From: Flavobacterium sp.
GTDB taxonomy: Bacteria; Bacteroidota; Bacteroidia; Flavobacteriales; Flavobacteriaceae
Length of the DNA stretch: 13,458 bases
Direction: 5' to 3'
Assembly: GCA_005792865.1 (NCBI GenBank)
Contig: SXQR01000096.1
Coordinates: 1 to 13,458 of the forward strand
Shown: in pieces, positions 1 to 6,550 of the stretch
How the letters are laid out: every line of letters begins with the position of its first letter
Position numbering within the stretch: position 1 is the stretch's first letter
The notes under the pieces: model-generated
What the model saw: the letters and a program-made list of their open reading frames with translations, nothing else
Told to the model about the DNA's origin: nothing
The model's database searches: none
Program-made: the position numbers and the translations under genes

Positions 1-520
1 AATGGAGGTAATACGCATGCTCCCAGACGTCCATGCCCAGAATGGGTGTTCCGCCGCAACCGATCTCCGGCATCAGCGGGTTGTCCTGGTTGGCCGTTCC
101 GCAGACGTCGAGCTTTCCGCCCTTGTGCACGCACAGCCACGCCCACCCCGAACCAAATTGAGTTGCACCCGCCTTGGAGAACTTGCCTTTGAACTCTGCA
201 AAACTGCCAAATTCGCGGTCGATCGCATCGGCCAGTTCGCCCTGGGGCTCACCGCCGCCGTTTGGCGACATGACTTTCCAGAAAAGGTTGTGGTTATAGT
301 ATCCGCCACCGTTGTTGCGCAGCGCGGCATTCTTCATGTCAAGGTTGATCAGGATATTTTCGATGGTCTTGCCTTCGAGGTCGGTTCCGCTTACCGCAGC
401 ATTGAGGTTGGTCGTGTAGGCGTTGTGGTGCTTGGTATGGTGGATTTCCATGGTGCGGGCATCGATGTGCGGCTCCAACGCGTCATAGGCATACGGTAAG
501 GAAGGTAATTCAAAAGCCAT
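1..520 (-). CDS. sodA: Superoxide dismutase, Mn-type (5' part; C-terminus outside window)
   Basis: Cytoplasmic enzyme that converts superoxide to hydrogen peroxide and oxygen. The reading frame is on the minus strand from ATG at 520-518 and runs off the left edge after 173 codons, so the last part of the protein is missing. The start [20 protein letters not shown] matches the N-terminus of bacterial Mn/Fe SODs. All four metal ligands are visible: His27 (MEIHHTKHH), His77 (YYNHNLFW), Asp164 and His168 (DVWEHAYY). The Gly-rich GGGYYNH segment and the Gln in TANQDNPLM are Mn-type signatures; Fe enzymes usually carry Gln and Ala at the corresponding places. Cambialistic or Fe use cannot be excluded. 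There is no signal peptide. A Fur-like palindrome lies just upstream. The gene is divergent from the AddA-like gene. Identity is very secure; metal preference is inferred. Confidence 0.96.
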   Translation of the reverse strand, partial: MAFELPSLPYAYDALEPHIDARTMEIHHTKHHNAYTTNLNAAVSGTDLEGKTIENILINLDMKNAALRNNGGGYYNHNLFWKVMSPNGGGEPQGELADAIDREFGSFAEFKGKFSKAGATQFGSGWAWLCVHKGGKLDVCGTANQDNPLMPEIGCGGTPILGMDVWEHAYYLH

Positions 521-536
521 AGTGATTGATTTTAGG

Positions 537-555
537 TTTGATAATAATTATCAAA
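537..555. promoter_or_regulatory. Fur-box-like perfect palindrome between sod and addA
   Basis: The bases TTTGATAATAATTATCAAA form a perfect 9-1-9 inverted repeat. The inner 15 bases (539-553) match the 7-1-7 Fur box TGATAATNATTATCA described for Bacillus subtilis at every defined position. The PerR version of that box, TTATAATNATTATAA, differs at two symmetric positions, so Fur is the better guess. The site overlaps the candidate sod -7 element and lies between the candidate -33 and -7 elements of the AddA-like gene. It could therefore act on both genes. Fur control of Mn-SOD is known in enterobacteria; here it is an inference. Confidence 0.6.
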
Positions 556-559
556 TTTA
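552..559 (-). promoter_or_regulatory. Putative -7 element of the sod promoter
   Basis: Read on the minus strand the bases are TAAATTTG, a full match to the Bacteroidota -7 consensus TAnnTTTG, 31 bases upstream of the sod start codon. No TTTG is visible at the usual -33 distance, so the promoter is only half supported. The element overlaps one end of the Fur-like palindrome at 537-555, which would place a bound repressor over the transcription start. Confidence 0.4.
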
Positions 560-624
560 AAAAATTAACTTTGGATGGCCGGCATAAAAATTTAAAACCC
601 AGTATCAGCACGGCGCACATTTCC

Positions 625-3600
625 ATGGACAGCCCTGCAATCTCGCTTTATGATGCATCGGCCGGCTCGGGCAAGACTTATACGCTCGTCAGGCAATATC
701 TCGCCATCATTCTATCGTCGGATAAGGACGATGCCTACCGTTCGATCCTGGCCATCACTTTCACCAACAAGGCCGTTAACGAGATGAAATCGCGCGTGGT
801 GAACAGTTTGTCGGCCATCGCATCGGGCAAGGACGACAAGAAGACGCTCGATCTCATCCAGGACCTTTCATCGGTTACCAAAATGCCGTCGGAGAAAATC
901 CGCGACAAGGCCAGGCGGATCATTCGGAACATCATCCACAATTACGCAGCCTTTGACATTTCCACCATAGACAAATTCACGCACAGGGTCATCCGCTCCT
1001 TTGCGCATGAACTCAACCTTCCCGCAAGTTTCGACGTTTCGGTGGATACCGAAGGGCTCCTGCAGGAAGCCGTCGATGCCCTGATCGCCAAGGCCGGGGA
1101 GGATCCGGTACTCACCAAGATACTCGTGGATTTCACGATGGAGAAGACCGATGATGACAAGAGCTGGGACATCACGCGCGAGATGATGGAGACCGGGAAA
1201 CTGGCCATCAGTGAAGTGAACGCCAGGGAAATTGCGCTGTTGGGCGAAAGGTCGGCCGAGGAATTTATCGAGATACGCCGCAAACTGCGCGAGGCCACCA
1301 AGTGCATTGACGAGGATTGCGTCCGCGTGGCCGTGGAGGCGATTGCCAAACTGCAGGCGCACGGCATCGACCCGAAATCCTTCTCGCGCGGCGATTTCCC
1401 AAACCACCTGGGATACATCAGCCGGAACGAACTTAAGAAAACACATAAGAAATACCGTTCGGCCGAAGACATCCGCATCAACAAGGGCGCCCCGAACCGC
1501 GACGCCATAGACGCCCTGGTCCCCGAACTGCTCGAACAGCTCGACAAGGTTTACCGCGATCACGAGAGGCGGGATTTTTACAACGCCTTCCTGAAAAACC
1601 TCACGCCGCTGTCAATGTTGAGCGCACTCACGTCTGAAATTAGCCGCATCCAGCAGGAACAACAGGTCCTCTCCATATCAGAATTCAACCGCATCATCCA
1701 CGAACAGGTCAAGGGACAGCCAGCGCCTTTCATTTACGAGCGGATCGGGGAACGTTACCGCCATTTTTTTATCGATGAATTCCAGGACACCTCCCAGATG
1801 CAATGGGAAAACCTGGTTCCGCTCATCGATGACGCGACTTCCTCACAGGTGGATGGCGTTGCGGGAACGCTATTGATCGTGGGCGACCCAAAACAGTCGA
1901 TCTACCGGTTTCGCGGTGGCAAGGCCGAACAGTTCATCGCGCTGTCAAAGGAGCAGCACACCTTCAATAACAAGGATTTCAAAAAATTTGCGTTGGACAC
2001 CAATTGGCGCAGCCTGTGCGGCATTGTCAATTTCAACAACGATTTTTTCGAGGCCATCGCCAACGTTTTTACGAATGAAGATTACCGGGAACTCTACGCC
2101 AGGTATTGCCGCCAAAAGGACACGGGCAAACAAGGCGGGTATGTGACCATCCGGTTTATCAAAACCGATCCGGCAGAAGACACCGACGAGGACGCCTTGA
2201 CCCATGCCGAAAAATACGTCGCTAAAACCATAGACCGGGTGCGCAGTACACGTGCGATGGGGTTTGAATACGGCGACATCGCGATTTTGACCAGGAAGCG
2301 CGAACAGAGCGAACTCATCGCCGCAGGCCTCATCGGGTGCGGGATATCGATCATTTCGTCCGAAACGCTTGCGCTTGCCAATTCGTCGGATGTAAAATTC
2401 GTCATCAACGCGCTCAATTGCGTCCGCAATCCCGCCGACCAGGAAGCCCGCGCCGCATTCCTGCTTGAAATTGCCGCCGATGCCCACATGGCACAGCACG
2501 ACTTTACCGCAAAGGGACTGGCGTTGTCCGAACCAGATCTTGAACAGTGGCTCAAGGAAATGGGTTTTTCCTTCTCTTTTGCATCGGCACGCCAAAAATC
2601 GCTTTACGAAACGGCCGAGGAAATCGTGCGCGTCTTTCTTCCGGATCGGGCCGCATTTGGCTATTCGCAACATTTCCTGGATATCGTATTGGAACGCGAC
2701 ATGCGGTACCAGGCGGGGATTTCGGATTTCCTTGAATACTGGGAAAGGACCGGTGCAAAACACAGCATTCCTTCGCCGGAAAGCCGCGAGGCGGTTCGCG
2801 TGATGACCATTCACAAGTCCAAGGGGCTTGAATTCCCCGTGGTGATCCTCCCGTTTGCCGATGAAAATTATGCGAAAAAGCCCCGCGAAAAGCTGTGGCT
2901 GGACGCCGACGAGCAAGCCATTGGGCTGCCACGGGTTTTGGTGGACAAGACAAAACAGGTAGCCGATTTTGGCGAAGCCGCCGCGGCCGTTTACCACCAG
3001 CGCGAACAGGAAGAATTGCTGGACAACGTCAACATCCTTTACGTGGCCATGACCCGCGCCGAACAGCAACTGCACATCATCTCCGGGATGCACCTTGACA
3101 AAAGCGGTGAACCCTGCTCCGGCAGGATGTCAACCTTTTTTATGGACTACATCAGGCAAAAGGGAATGTTCGATACCGATCGGTTCGATTATGGATTCGG
3201 CAGTCCGGCAGGGCCCCAGGGAGAGGCGCGGCCGGGCCAAAAACCCGAAACGATCGTTCCGGTGCGTGAGGCTCTGGATTTCTCCGATGTCAGGATTTCC
3301 GGCAAGGCGGCCCTGATGTGGGGAACCCTGCAGCAGGAGGCGATCGAGTTTGGGAACGTGATCCATGAGGTCATGTCATTTGTCGGGACGCGTGACGATG
3401 TCGCAAAGGCGGTGGAAAATGGCAAATCCATCGGCCTTTTCAATAGTGCACAGGAAGAAATCGTTCGTGAAACGGTTCGGGGCATCGTCTCGCATGATGA
3501 ACTCGCCGCATTTTTCGATCCCGGCAACACCGTGCTCAACGAGCAGGCCATCATCAGGCCCAACCTGCCCAATGTAAAGCCCGACCGCATGGTCTTGACC

Positions 3601-3780
3601 AAGGACAACCAGGTCCTGCTGCTCGATTACAAGACCGGGGCGCACAAGGACGCGTATGTGGACCAGCTTGCCTCCTACGAAGAGGCCATAAGGGGAATGG
3701 GGCTTCGGGTAGGCAAAAAGGTGCTGGTCTATACCGGGCGCGGGGTTAATGTCATAAATTTGCAAAACAACCTAACTTGA
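625..3780 (+). CDS. addA: RecB/AddA-type UvrD-family helicase with C-terminal nuclease
   Basis: Large ATP-driven DNA helicase-nuclease, probably the AddA subunit of an AddAB double-strand-break repair complex. The protein is 1051 aa. Helicase motifs appear in order: Walker A ASAGSGKT (Lys17), Walker B DEFQDT (Asp384-Glu385), [12 protein letters not shown] from Gly420, TIHKSKGLE from Thr728 and YVAMTRAE from Tyr806. A complete RecB-type nuclease site follows: His914, Asp987 (PDRM), Asp1001 and Lys1003 (DYKTG), Gln1014 and Tyr1018. I chose ATG 625 because homologs begin only a few residues before the ASAGSGKT loop. The in-frame ATG at 526 would add 33 residues of low-complexity, promoter-overlapping sequence. 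The stop codon is one base from the kbl start, so the two are probably cotranscribed. RecB is the alternative name, but no RecC or RecD is present and an AddB-like gene lies about 2.8 kb downstream. Confidence 0.9.
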   Translation: MDSPAISLYDASAGSGKTYTLVRQYLAIILSSDKDDAYRSILAITFTNKAVNEMKSRVVNSLSAIASGKDDKKTLDLIQDLSSVTKMPSEKIRDKARRIIRNIIHNYAAFDISTIDKFTHRVIRSFAHELNLPASFDVSVDTEGLLQEAVDALIAKAGEDPVLTKILVDFTMEKTDDDKSWDITREMMETGKLAISEVNAREIALLGERSAEEFIEIRRKLREATKCIDEDCVRVAVEAIAKLQAHGIDPKSFSRGDFPNHLGYISRNELKKTHKKYRSAEDIRINKGAPNRDAIDALVPELLEQLDKVYRDHERRDFYNAFLKNLTPLSMLSALTSEISRIQQEQQVLSISEFNRIIHEQVKGQPAPFIYERIGERYRHFFIDEFQDTSQMQWENLVPLIDDATSSQVDGVAGTLLIVGDPKQSIYRFRGGKAEQFIALSKEQHTFNNKDFKKFALDTNWRSLCGIVNFNNDFFEAIANVFTNEDYRELYARYCRQKDTGKQGGYVTIRFIKTDPAEDTDEDALTHAEKYVAKTIDRVRSTRAMGFEYGDIAILTRKREQSELIAAGLIGCGISIISSETLALANSSDVKFVINALNCVRNPADQEARAAFLLEIAADAHMAQHDFTAKGLALSEPDLEQWLKEMGFSFSFASARQKSLYETAEEIVRVFLPDRAAFGYSQHFLDIVLERDMRYQAGISDFLEYWERTGAKHSIPSPESREAVRVMTIHKSKGLEFPVVILPFADENYAKKPREKLWLDADEQAIGLPRVLVDKTKQVADFGEAAAAVYHQREQEELLDNVNILYVAMTRAEQQLHIISGMHLDKSGEPCSGRMSTFFMDYIRQKGMFDTDRFDYGFGSPAGPQGEARPGQKPETIVPVREALDFSDVRISGKAALMWGTLQQEAIEFGNVIHEVMSFVGTRDDVAKAVENGKSIGLFNSAQEEIVRETVRGIVSHDELAAFFDPGNTVLNEQAIIRPNLPNVKPDRMVLTKDNQVLLLDYKTGAHKDAYVDQLASYEEAIRGMGLRVGKKVLVYTGRGVNVINLQNNLT

Positions 3781-3781
3781 T

Positions 3782-4984
3782 ATGTACGGAAAACTTAAAG
3801 ACCATCTACAGGCCGAACTCGCCGAAATCGAACAGAACGGCCTGTTCAAGAAAGAACGCATCATCACATCGGCACAGGGCCCTGAAATCACGATTTCGAC
3901 CGGCGAAACCGTACTGAACTTCTGCGCAAACAATTACCTCGGGCTATCGTCGCATCCGGCTGTGGTGCAGGCGGCCAAGGACGCGATGGACACTCATGGC
4001 TTCGGGATGTCGTCGGTTCGGTTCATCTGCGGGACACAGGACATACACAAACAGCTTGAAAAAACCATAGCCGATTTTTACGGTACCGAGGACACGATCC
4101 TCTACGCGGCGGCATTCGATGCGAACGGCGGTGTATTCGAGCCGCTTTTTGGCGAACAGGACGCCATCATCTCCGATTCCCTGAACCACGCATCGATCAT
4201 TGACGGCGTAAGGCTCTGCAAGGCCATGCGTTACCGTTATGAGAACAGCAACATGGAAGACCTTGAACAACAACTCATCAAGGCCAATGAGGCCGGGGCA
4301 AGATTCAAGATCATCGTCACCGACGGCGTTTTCTCCATGGACGGCCTGGTCGCGCCCCTCGACAAGATTTGCGACCTGGCTGACCGATACGATGCGCTGG
4401 TCATGATCGATGAATGCCACGCAGCCGGTTTCATCGGCGCAACGGGCAAGGGAACCCCGGAGGCCAAGGGCGTGATGGGGCGCGTGGACATCATTACCGG
4501 GACCCTGGGAAAGGCTTTGGGCGGGGCCATGGGCGGATATACCACCGGGAAAAAGGAAATAATCGAGATGCTGCGCCAGCGTTCGCGGCCTTACCTGTTT
4601 TCCAATTCGCTTGCGCCGGCAATCGTCGGGGCGTCGATTAAGGTATTCGAACTGCTGCGCCATGACACTTCACTTCGCGACAAACTTGAGGAAAATACTG
4701 CCTATTTCAAGAAGGCAATGATGGACGCGGGATTTGACATCATCGACGGCGATTCGGCTATCGTGCCGGTCATGCTTTACGATGCGAAACTCGCCCAGCA
4801 GATGGCTGACGAACTGCTTAAAAAAGGGATATACGTCATCGGGTTTTTCTTTCCCGTCGTACCCAAAGGAAAGGCCCGAATCAGGGTTCAATTGAGCGCC
4901 GCACATACGCGTGAGCACCTTGACAAGGCGATTGCCGCATTTGTTGAAACAGGCAATAAACTCGGGGTTTTGCGGGCCGTATAA
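3782..4984 (+). CDS. kbl: 2-amino-3-ketobutyrate CoA ligase (glycine C-acetyltransferase)
   Basis: PLP enzyme of threonine breakdown. It splits 2-amino-3-oxobutyrate with CoA into glycine and acetyl-CoA, acting after threonine dehydrogenase. The 400-aa length is close to the E. coli enzyme (398 aa). The N-terminal stretch with [13 protein letters not shown] is characteristic of Kbl and distinguishes it from the related 8-amino-7-oxononanoate synthase BioF and 5-aminolevulinate synthase. Fold-type I features are visible: His136 (NHAS) for ring stacking, Asp210 (MIDECHAAG) pairing with the pyridine nitrogen, His213, and the Schiff-base Lys244 in [10 protein letters not shown]. The start is one base after the AddA-like stop, which suggests translational coupling with that gene. 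No threonine dehydrogenase gene lies in the window, so the partner must be elsewhere. Confidence 0.95.
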   Translation: MYGKLKDHLQAELAEIEQNGLFKKERIITSAQGPEITISTGETVLNFCANNYLGLSSHPAVVQAAKDAMDTHGFGMSSVRFICGTQDIHKQLEKTIADFYGTEDTILYAAAFDANGGVFEPLFGEQDAIISDSLNHASIIDGVRLCKAMRYRYENSNMEDLEQQLIKANEAGARFKIIVTDGVFSMDGLVAPLDKICDLADRYDALVMIDECHAAGFIGATGKGTPEAKGVMGRVDIITGTLGKALGGAMGGYTTGKKEIIEMLRQRSRPYLFSNSLAPAIVGASIKVFELLRHDTSLRDKLEENTAYFKKAMMDAGFDIIDGDSAIVPVMLYDAKLAQQMADELLKKGIYVIGFFFPVVPKGKARIRVQLSAAHTREHLDKAIAAFVETGNKLGVLRAV

Positions 4985-4995
4985 TGTCTAAAATT

Positions 4996-5013
4996 ATGTT
5001 ATTTTTTTAACAT
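4996..5013. repeat. Short AT-rich inverted repeat after kbl
   Basis: ATGTTA (4996-5001) and TAACAT (5008-5013) form a perfect 6-base inverted repeat around a run of six T. The stem is AT-rich and the T run is in the loop rather than after the stem, so it is not a standard terminator. Its TGTTA/TAACA half-sites recur in the palindrome at 5024-5038, which hints at a shared binding site. Confidence 0.4.
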
Positions 5014-5018
5014 TTGCC

Positions 5019-5049
5019 TTTGCTGTTAAAATTTAACACATTACTTTTG
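5019..5049 (+). promoter_or_regulatory. Promoter of the OmpA-family gene
   Basis: TTTG at 5019-5022, a 19-base spacer and TACTTTTG at 5042-5049 match the Bacteroidota consensus TTTG-N19-TAnnTTTG exactly. A second -7-like element, TAACTTTG, lies at 5054-5061 but lacks a TTTG at the right distance. Transcription from the first would begin near 5056 and give a leader of just under 30 bases. Confidence 0.75.
5024..5038. promoter_or_regulatory. Palindrome in the ompA promoter spacer, possible operator
   Basis: TGTTAAAATTTAACA is a perfect 7-1-7 inverted repeat lying wholly between the -33 and -7 elements of the OmpA-family promoter. A bound protein there would compete with RNA polymerase. Its half-sites resemble those of the repeat at 4996-5013. 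No regulator is identified. The region is AT-rich, so chance is not excluded. Confidence 0.4.
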
Positions 5050-5083
5050 TTCATAACTTTGTAACTAATAACTAAAATCAAGT

Positions 5084-6475
5084 ATGAAACATCTTAACAA
5101 AATTGTTGCTGCTTTCTGTCTGTTTGCGGGACTGGGCCTTCACGCTCAGGACAGCAATAACAAATGGGCGGTAACGTTCGGGGTAAATGCCGTTGATACC
5201 CGTATCAGCGCGGCATCGAGCGTCGAAGACCAGTTCTCGAACTTCTTCAACGCCAGGGACAACTGGAACATCCTTCCATCTGTTTCTTATCTTAGTGTCA
5301 ACCGTTACGTGGGCTCAGGCTTCACTTTTGGCGTAACGGGATCGATCAACAAAATCACTCGTTTTGTCAATGACCGCAGTACGGATTATATGGTGACCAA
5401 CCCTGGTGACCTGAATTACTACGCTGTTGACGGAGCCATCGGTTACAGCTTCATGAATGCCATCGGATCCAAGTGGTTCGACCCTTCACTTCACTTAGGC
5501 GGTGGTTACACCTGGCTGGGTGACGAGTCAAGCGCCGGAACCGTCAATGGTGGTCTTGGTCTTGCTTTCTGGTTCTCAGAAAACGTGGGCCTTTCATGGA
5601 GGTCAACTTACAAGTATACTTTCGAAGACAACCGTATGGAGTTCCCGACGCACATGCAGCACTTCCTTGGGCTTTCCTTCAAATTTGGCGGAAAAGACAC
5701 GGATGATGACGGAATTTACGACAAAGACGATGCTTGTCCTGAAGTTGCCGGTCCAAAAGAATTCAATGGATGTCCTGATACCGACGGTGACAAGATCATC
5801 GACCGCGATGACCTTTGCCCGGATGTTGCCGGTCTGGCCGAATTCAACGGATGCCCTGATACTGACGGTGACGGAATCGCCGACAAGGACGATGCTTGTC
5901 CGGATGTTGCAGGCCTGAAGTCAATGAACGGATGTCCTGACACGGATGGTGACGGTGTTACCGATAAATCAGATAAGTGTCCGACAGTAAAAGGTCCATC
6001 TGAAAATGGTGGTTGCCCATGGCCTGATACCGACGGTGACGGAGTTCTTGACAAAGACGATCGTTGTCCAGATGTAAAAGGTACTGCTGCCAACAACGGA
6101 TGCCCTGAAATCACTGAGGAGCAAATCAAGAAACTGAACGCTTACGCCAAGACCATCCTGTTCAACAGCGGTAAGTCGACGTTCAAGCAGGAAACTTTCC
6201 CTGTACTACAGGCGATCACCGAGATCCTTAAGGAATTCCCCGGATCAAGGTTTATGATCGAAGGACACACTGACAGCGACGGTAGCAACGCGCTTAACCA
6301 GACGCTTTCTGAAAACAGGGCTGCTGCGGTTCGCAACTACCTGATCGAAAACGGAATCGCTGCCGACAGGTTGCAGTCAGCCGGTTACGGTGAGACCAAG
6401 CCGATCGACACGAACAAAACTGCGAAAGGCAAAGCCAACAACCGTCGTGTTGAGGTGAAACTGATCAAAGAGTAA
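5084..6475 (+). CDS. OmpA-family outer membrane protein with thrombospondin type 3 repeats
   Basis: Predicted abundant outer membrane protein that anchors the membrane to peptidoglycan, 463 aa. It starts with a signal peptide ([22 protein letters not shown], residues 1-22, with a likely cut after HAQ). Residues about 23-203 are Gly- and aromatic-rich alternating sequence that fits an 8-stranded beta barrel. Residues 205-341 are five thrombospondin type 3 repeats of about 27 residues, each with a DxDGDG-type calcium loop and paired CP/GCP cysteines. Residues about 355-463 are the OmpA peptidoglycan-binding domain; Asp397 (GHTD) and Arg412 (SENR) match the residues that hold diaminopimelate in the family. 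It has its own promoter and terminator, so it is probably monocistronic. Codons lean to GGT, CGT, GTT and AAC more than in neighbouring genes, as expected for strong expression. Confidence 0.93.
   Translation: MKHLNKIVAAFCLFAGLGLHAQDSNNKWAVTFGVNAVDTRISAASSVEDQFSNFFNARDNWNILPSVSYLSVNRYVGSGFTFGVTGSINKITRFVNDRSTDYMVTNPGDLNYYAVDGAIGYSFMNAIGSKWFDPSLHLGGGYTWLGDESSAGTVNGGLGLAFWFSENVGLSWRSTYKYTFEDNRMEFPTHMQHFLGLSFKFGGKDTDDDGIYDKDDACPEVAGPKEFNGCPDTDGDKIIDRDDLCPDVAGLAEFNGCPDTDGDGIADKDDACPDVAGLKSMNGCPDTDGDGVTDKSDKCPTVKGPSENGGCPWPDTDGDGVLDKDDRCPDVKGTAANNGCPEITEEQIKKLNAYAKTILFNSGKSTFKQETFPVLQAITEILKEFPGSRFMIEGHTDSDGSNALNQTLSENRAAAVRNYLIENGIAADRLQSAGYGETKPIDTNKTAKGKANNRRVEVKLIKE
5696..6106 (+). repeat. Five tandem repeats of about 81 bp coding TSP3 calcium-binding units
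   Basis: The repeats encode residues 205-341 of the OmpA-family protein in units beginning near residues 205, 232, 259, 286 and 315. Most units follow DTDGDGxxDKDDxCP then GCP. Unit 2 has Lys in place of the last Gly of the loop (DTDGDK). Unit 4 is the most diverged ([11 protein letters not shown]) and has two extra residues (WP) at its end. The DNA copies are similar but not identical, which points to old duplications under protein-level selection. Confidence 0.85.
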
Positions 6476-6499
6476 GTTCTACCGAACATAATGGAAAAC

Positions 6500-6532
6500 G
6501 CCTCGATTTATCGGGGCATTTTTTTTATTTTT
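6500..6532 (+). terminator. Intrinsic terminator of the OmpA-family gene
   Basis: GCCTCGA (6500-6506) pairs with TCGGGGC (6511-6517) across a TTTA loop, with one G-T pair, followed by A and a long T run (6519-6532, one A within it). It begins 24 bases after the ompA stop codon. It overlaps the first codons of the longest possible downstream reading frame, which argues that the downstream gene starts later. Confidence 0.88.
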
Positions 6533-6550
6533 ATGCCTCGCCATCCACAC

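Larger units (their letters stand above)
537..573 (+). promoter_or_regulatory. Candidate promoter of the AddA-like gene
   Basis: TAACTTTG at 566-573 is a full match to the TAnnTTTG -7 element. TTTG at 537-540 could serve as -33, but the 25-base spacer is longer than the usual 19 or so. Transcription would begin near 580 and leave a leader of about 45 bases before the ATG at 625. That supports the internal start rather than an ATG at 526, which would lie upstream of this promoter. Confidence 0.4.

Noticed and set aside
2..499. 165-codon plus-strand frame at the left edge
   Set aside because: It is antisense to the superoxide dismutase, whose minus-strand frame contains all four metal ligands; the plus frame shows no recognisable domain.
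526..624. N-terminal extension of the helicase from ATG 526
   Set aside because: It would be translated across the Fur-like palindrome and the -7 element, and its residues are AT-driven Ile/Lys runs unlike any AddA N-terminus.
1945..3093. Long minus-strand frame of 382 codons inside the helicase gene
   Set aside because: The plus-strand product carries intact helicase motifs throughout this stretch. The antisense frame has no recognisable motif and arises from G+C-rich codon positions.
4996..5013. Intrinsic terminator after kbl
   Set aside because: The T run forms the loop and the stem is AT-rich, so it lacks the GC stem followed by T tract. I list it only as an inverted repeat.
6491..6550. 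Earlier starts for the AddB-like gene at 6491 and 6533
   Set aside because: ATG 6491 lies just before the ompA terminator hairpin, so its codons would run through it; 6533 directly follows the T tract. The sequence from 6551 (MSNPAFLDGL) looks like a natural N-terminus.
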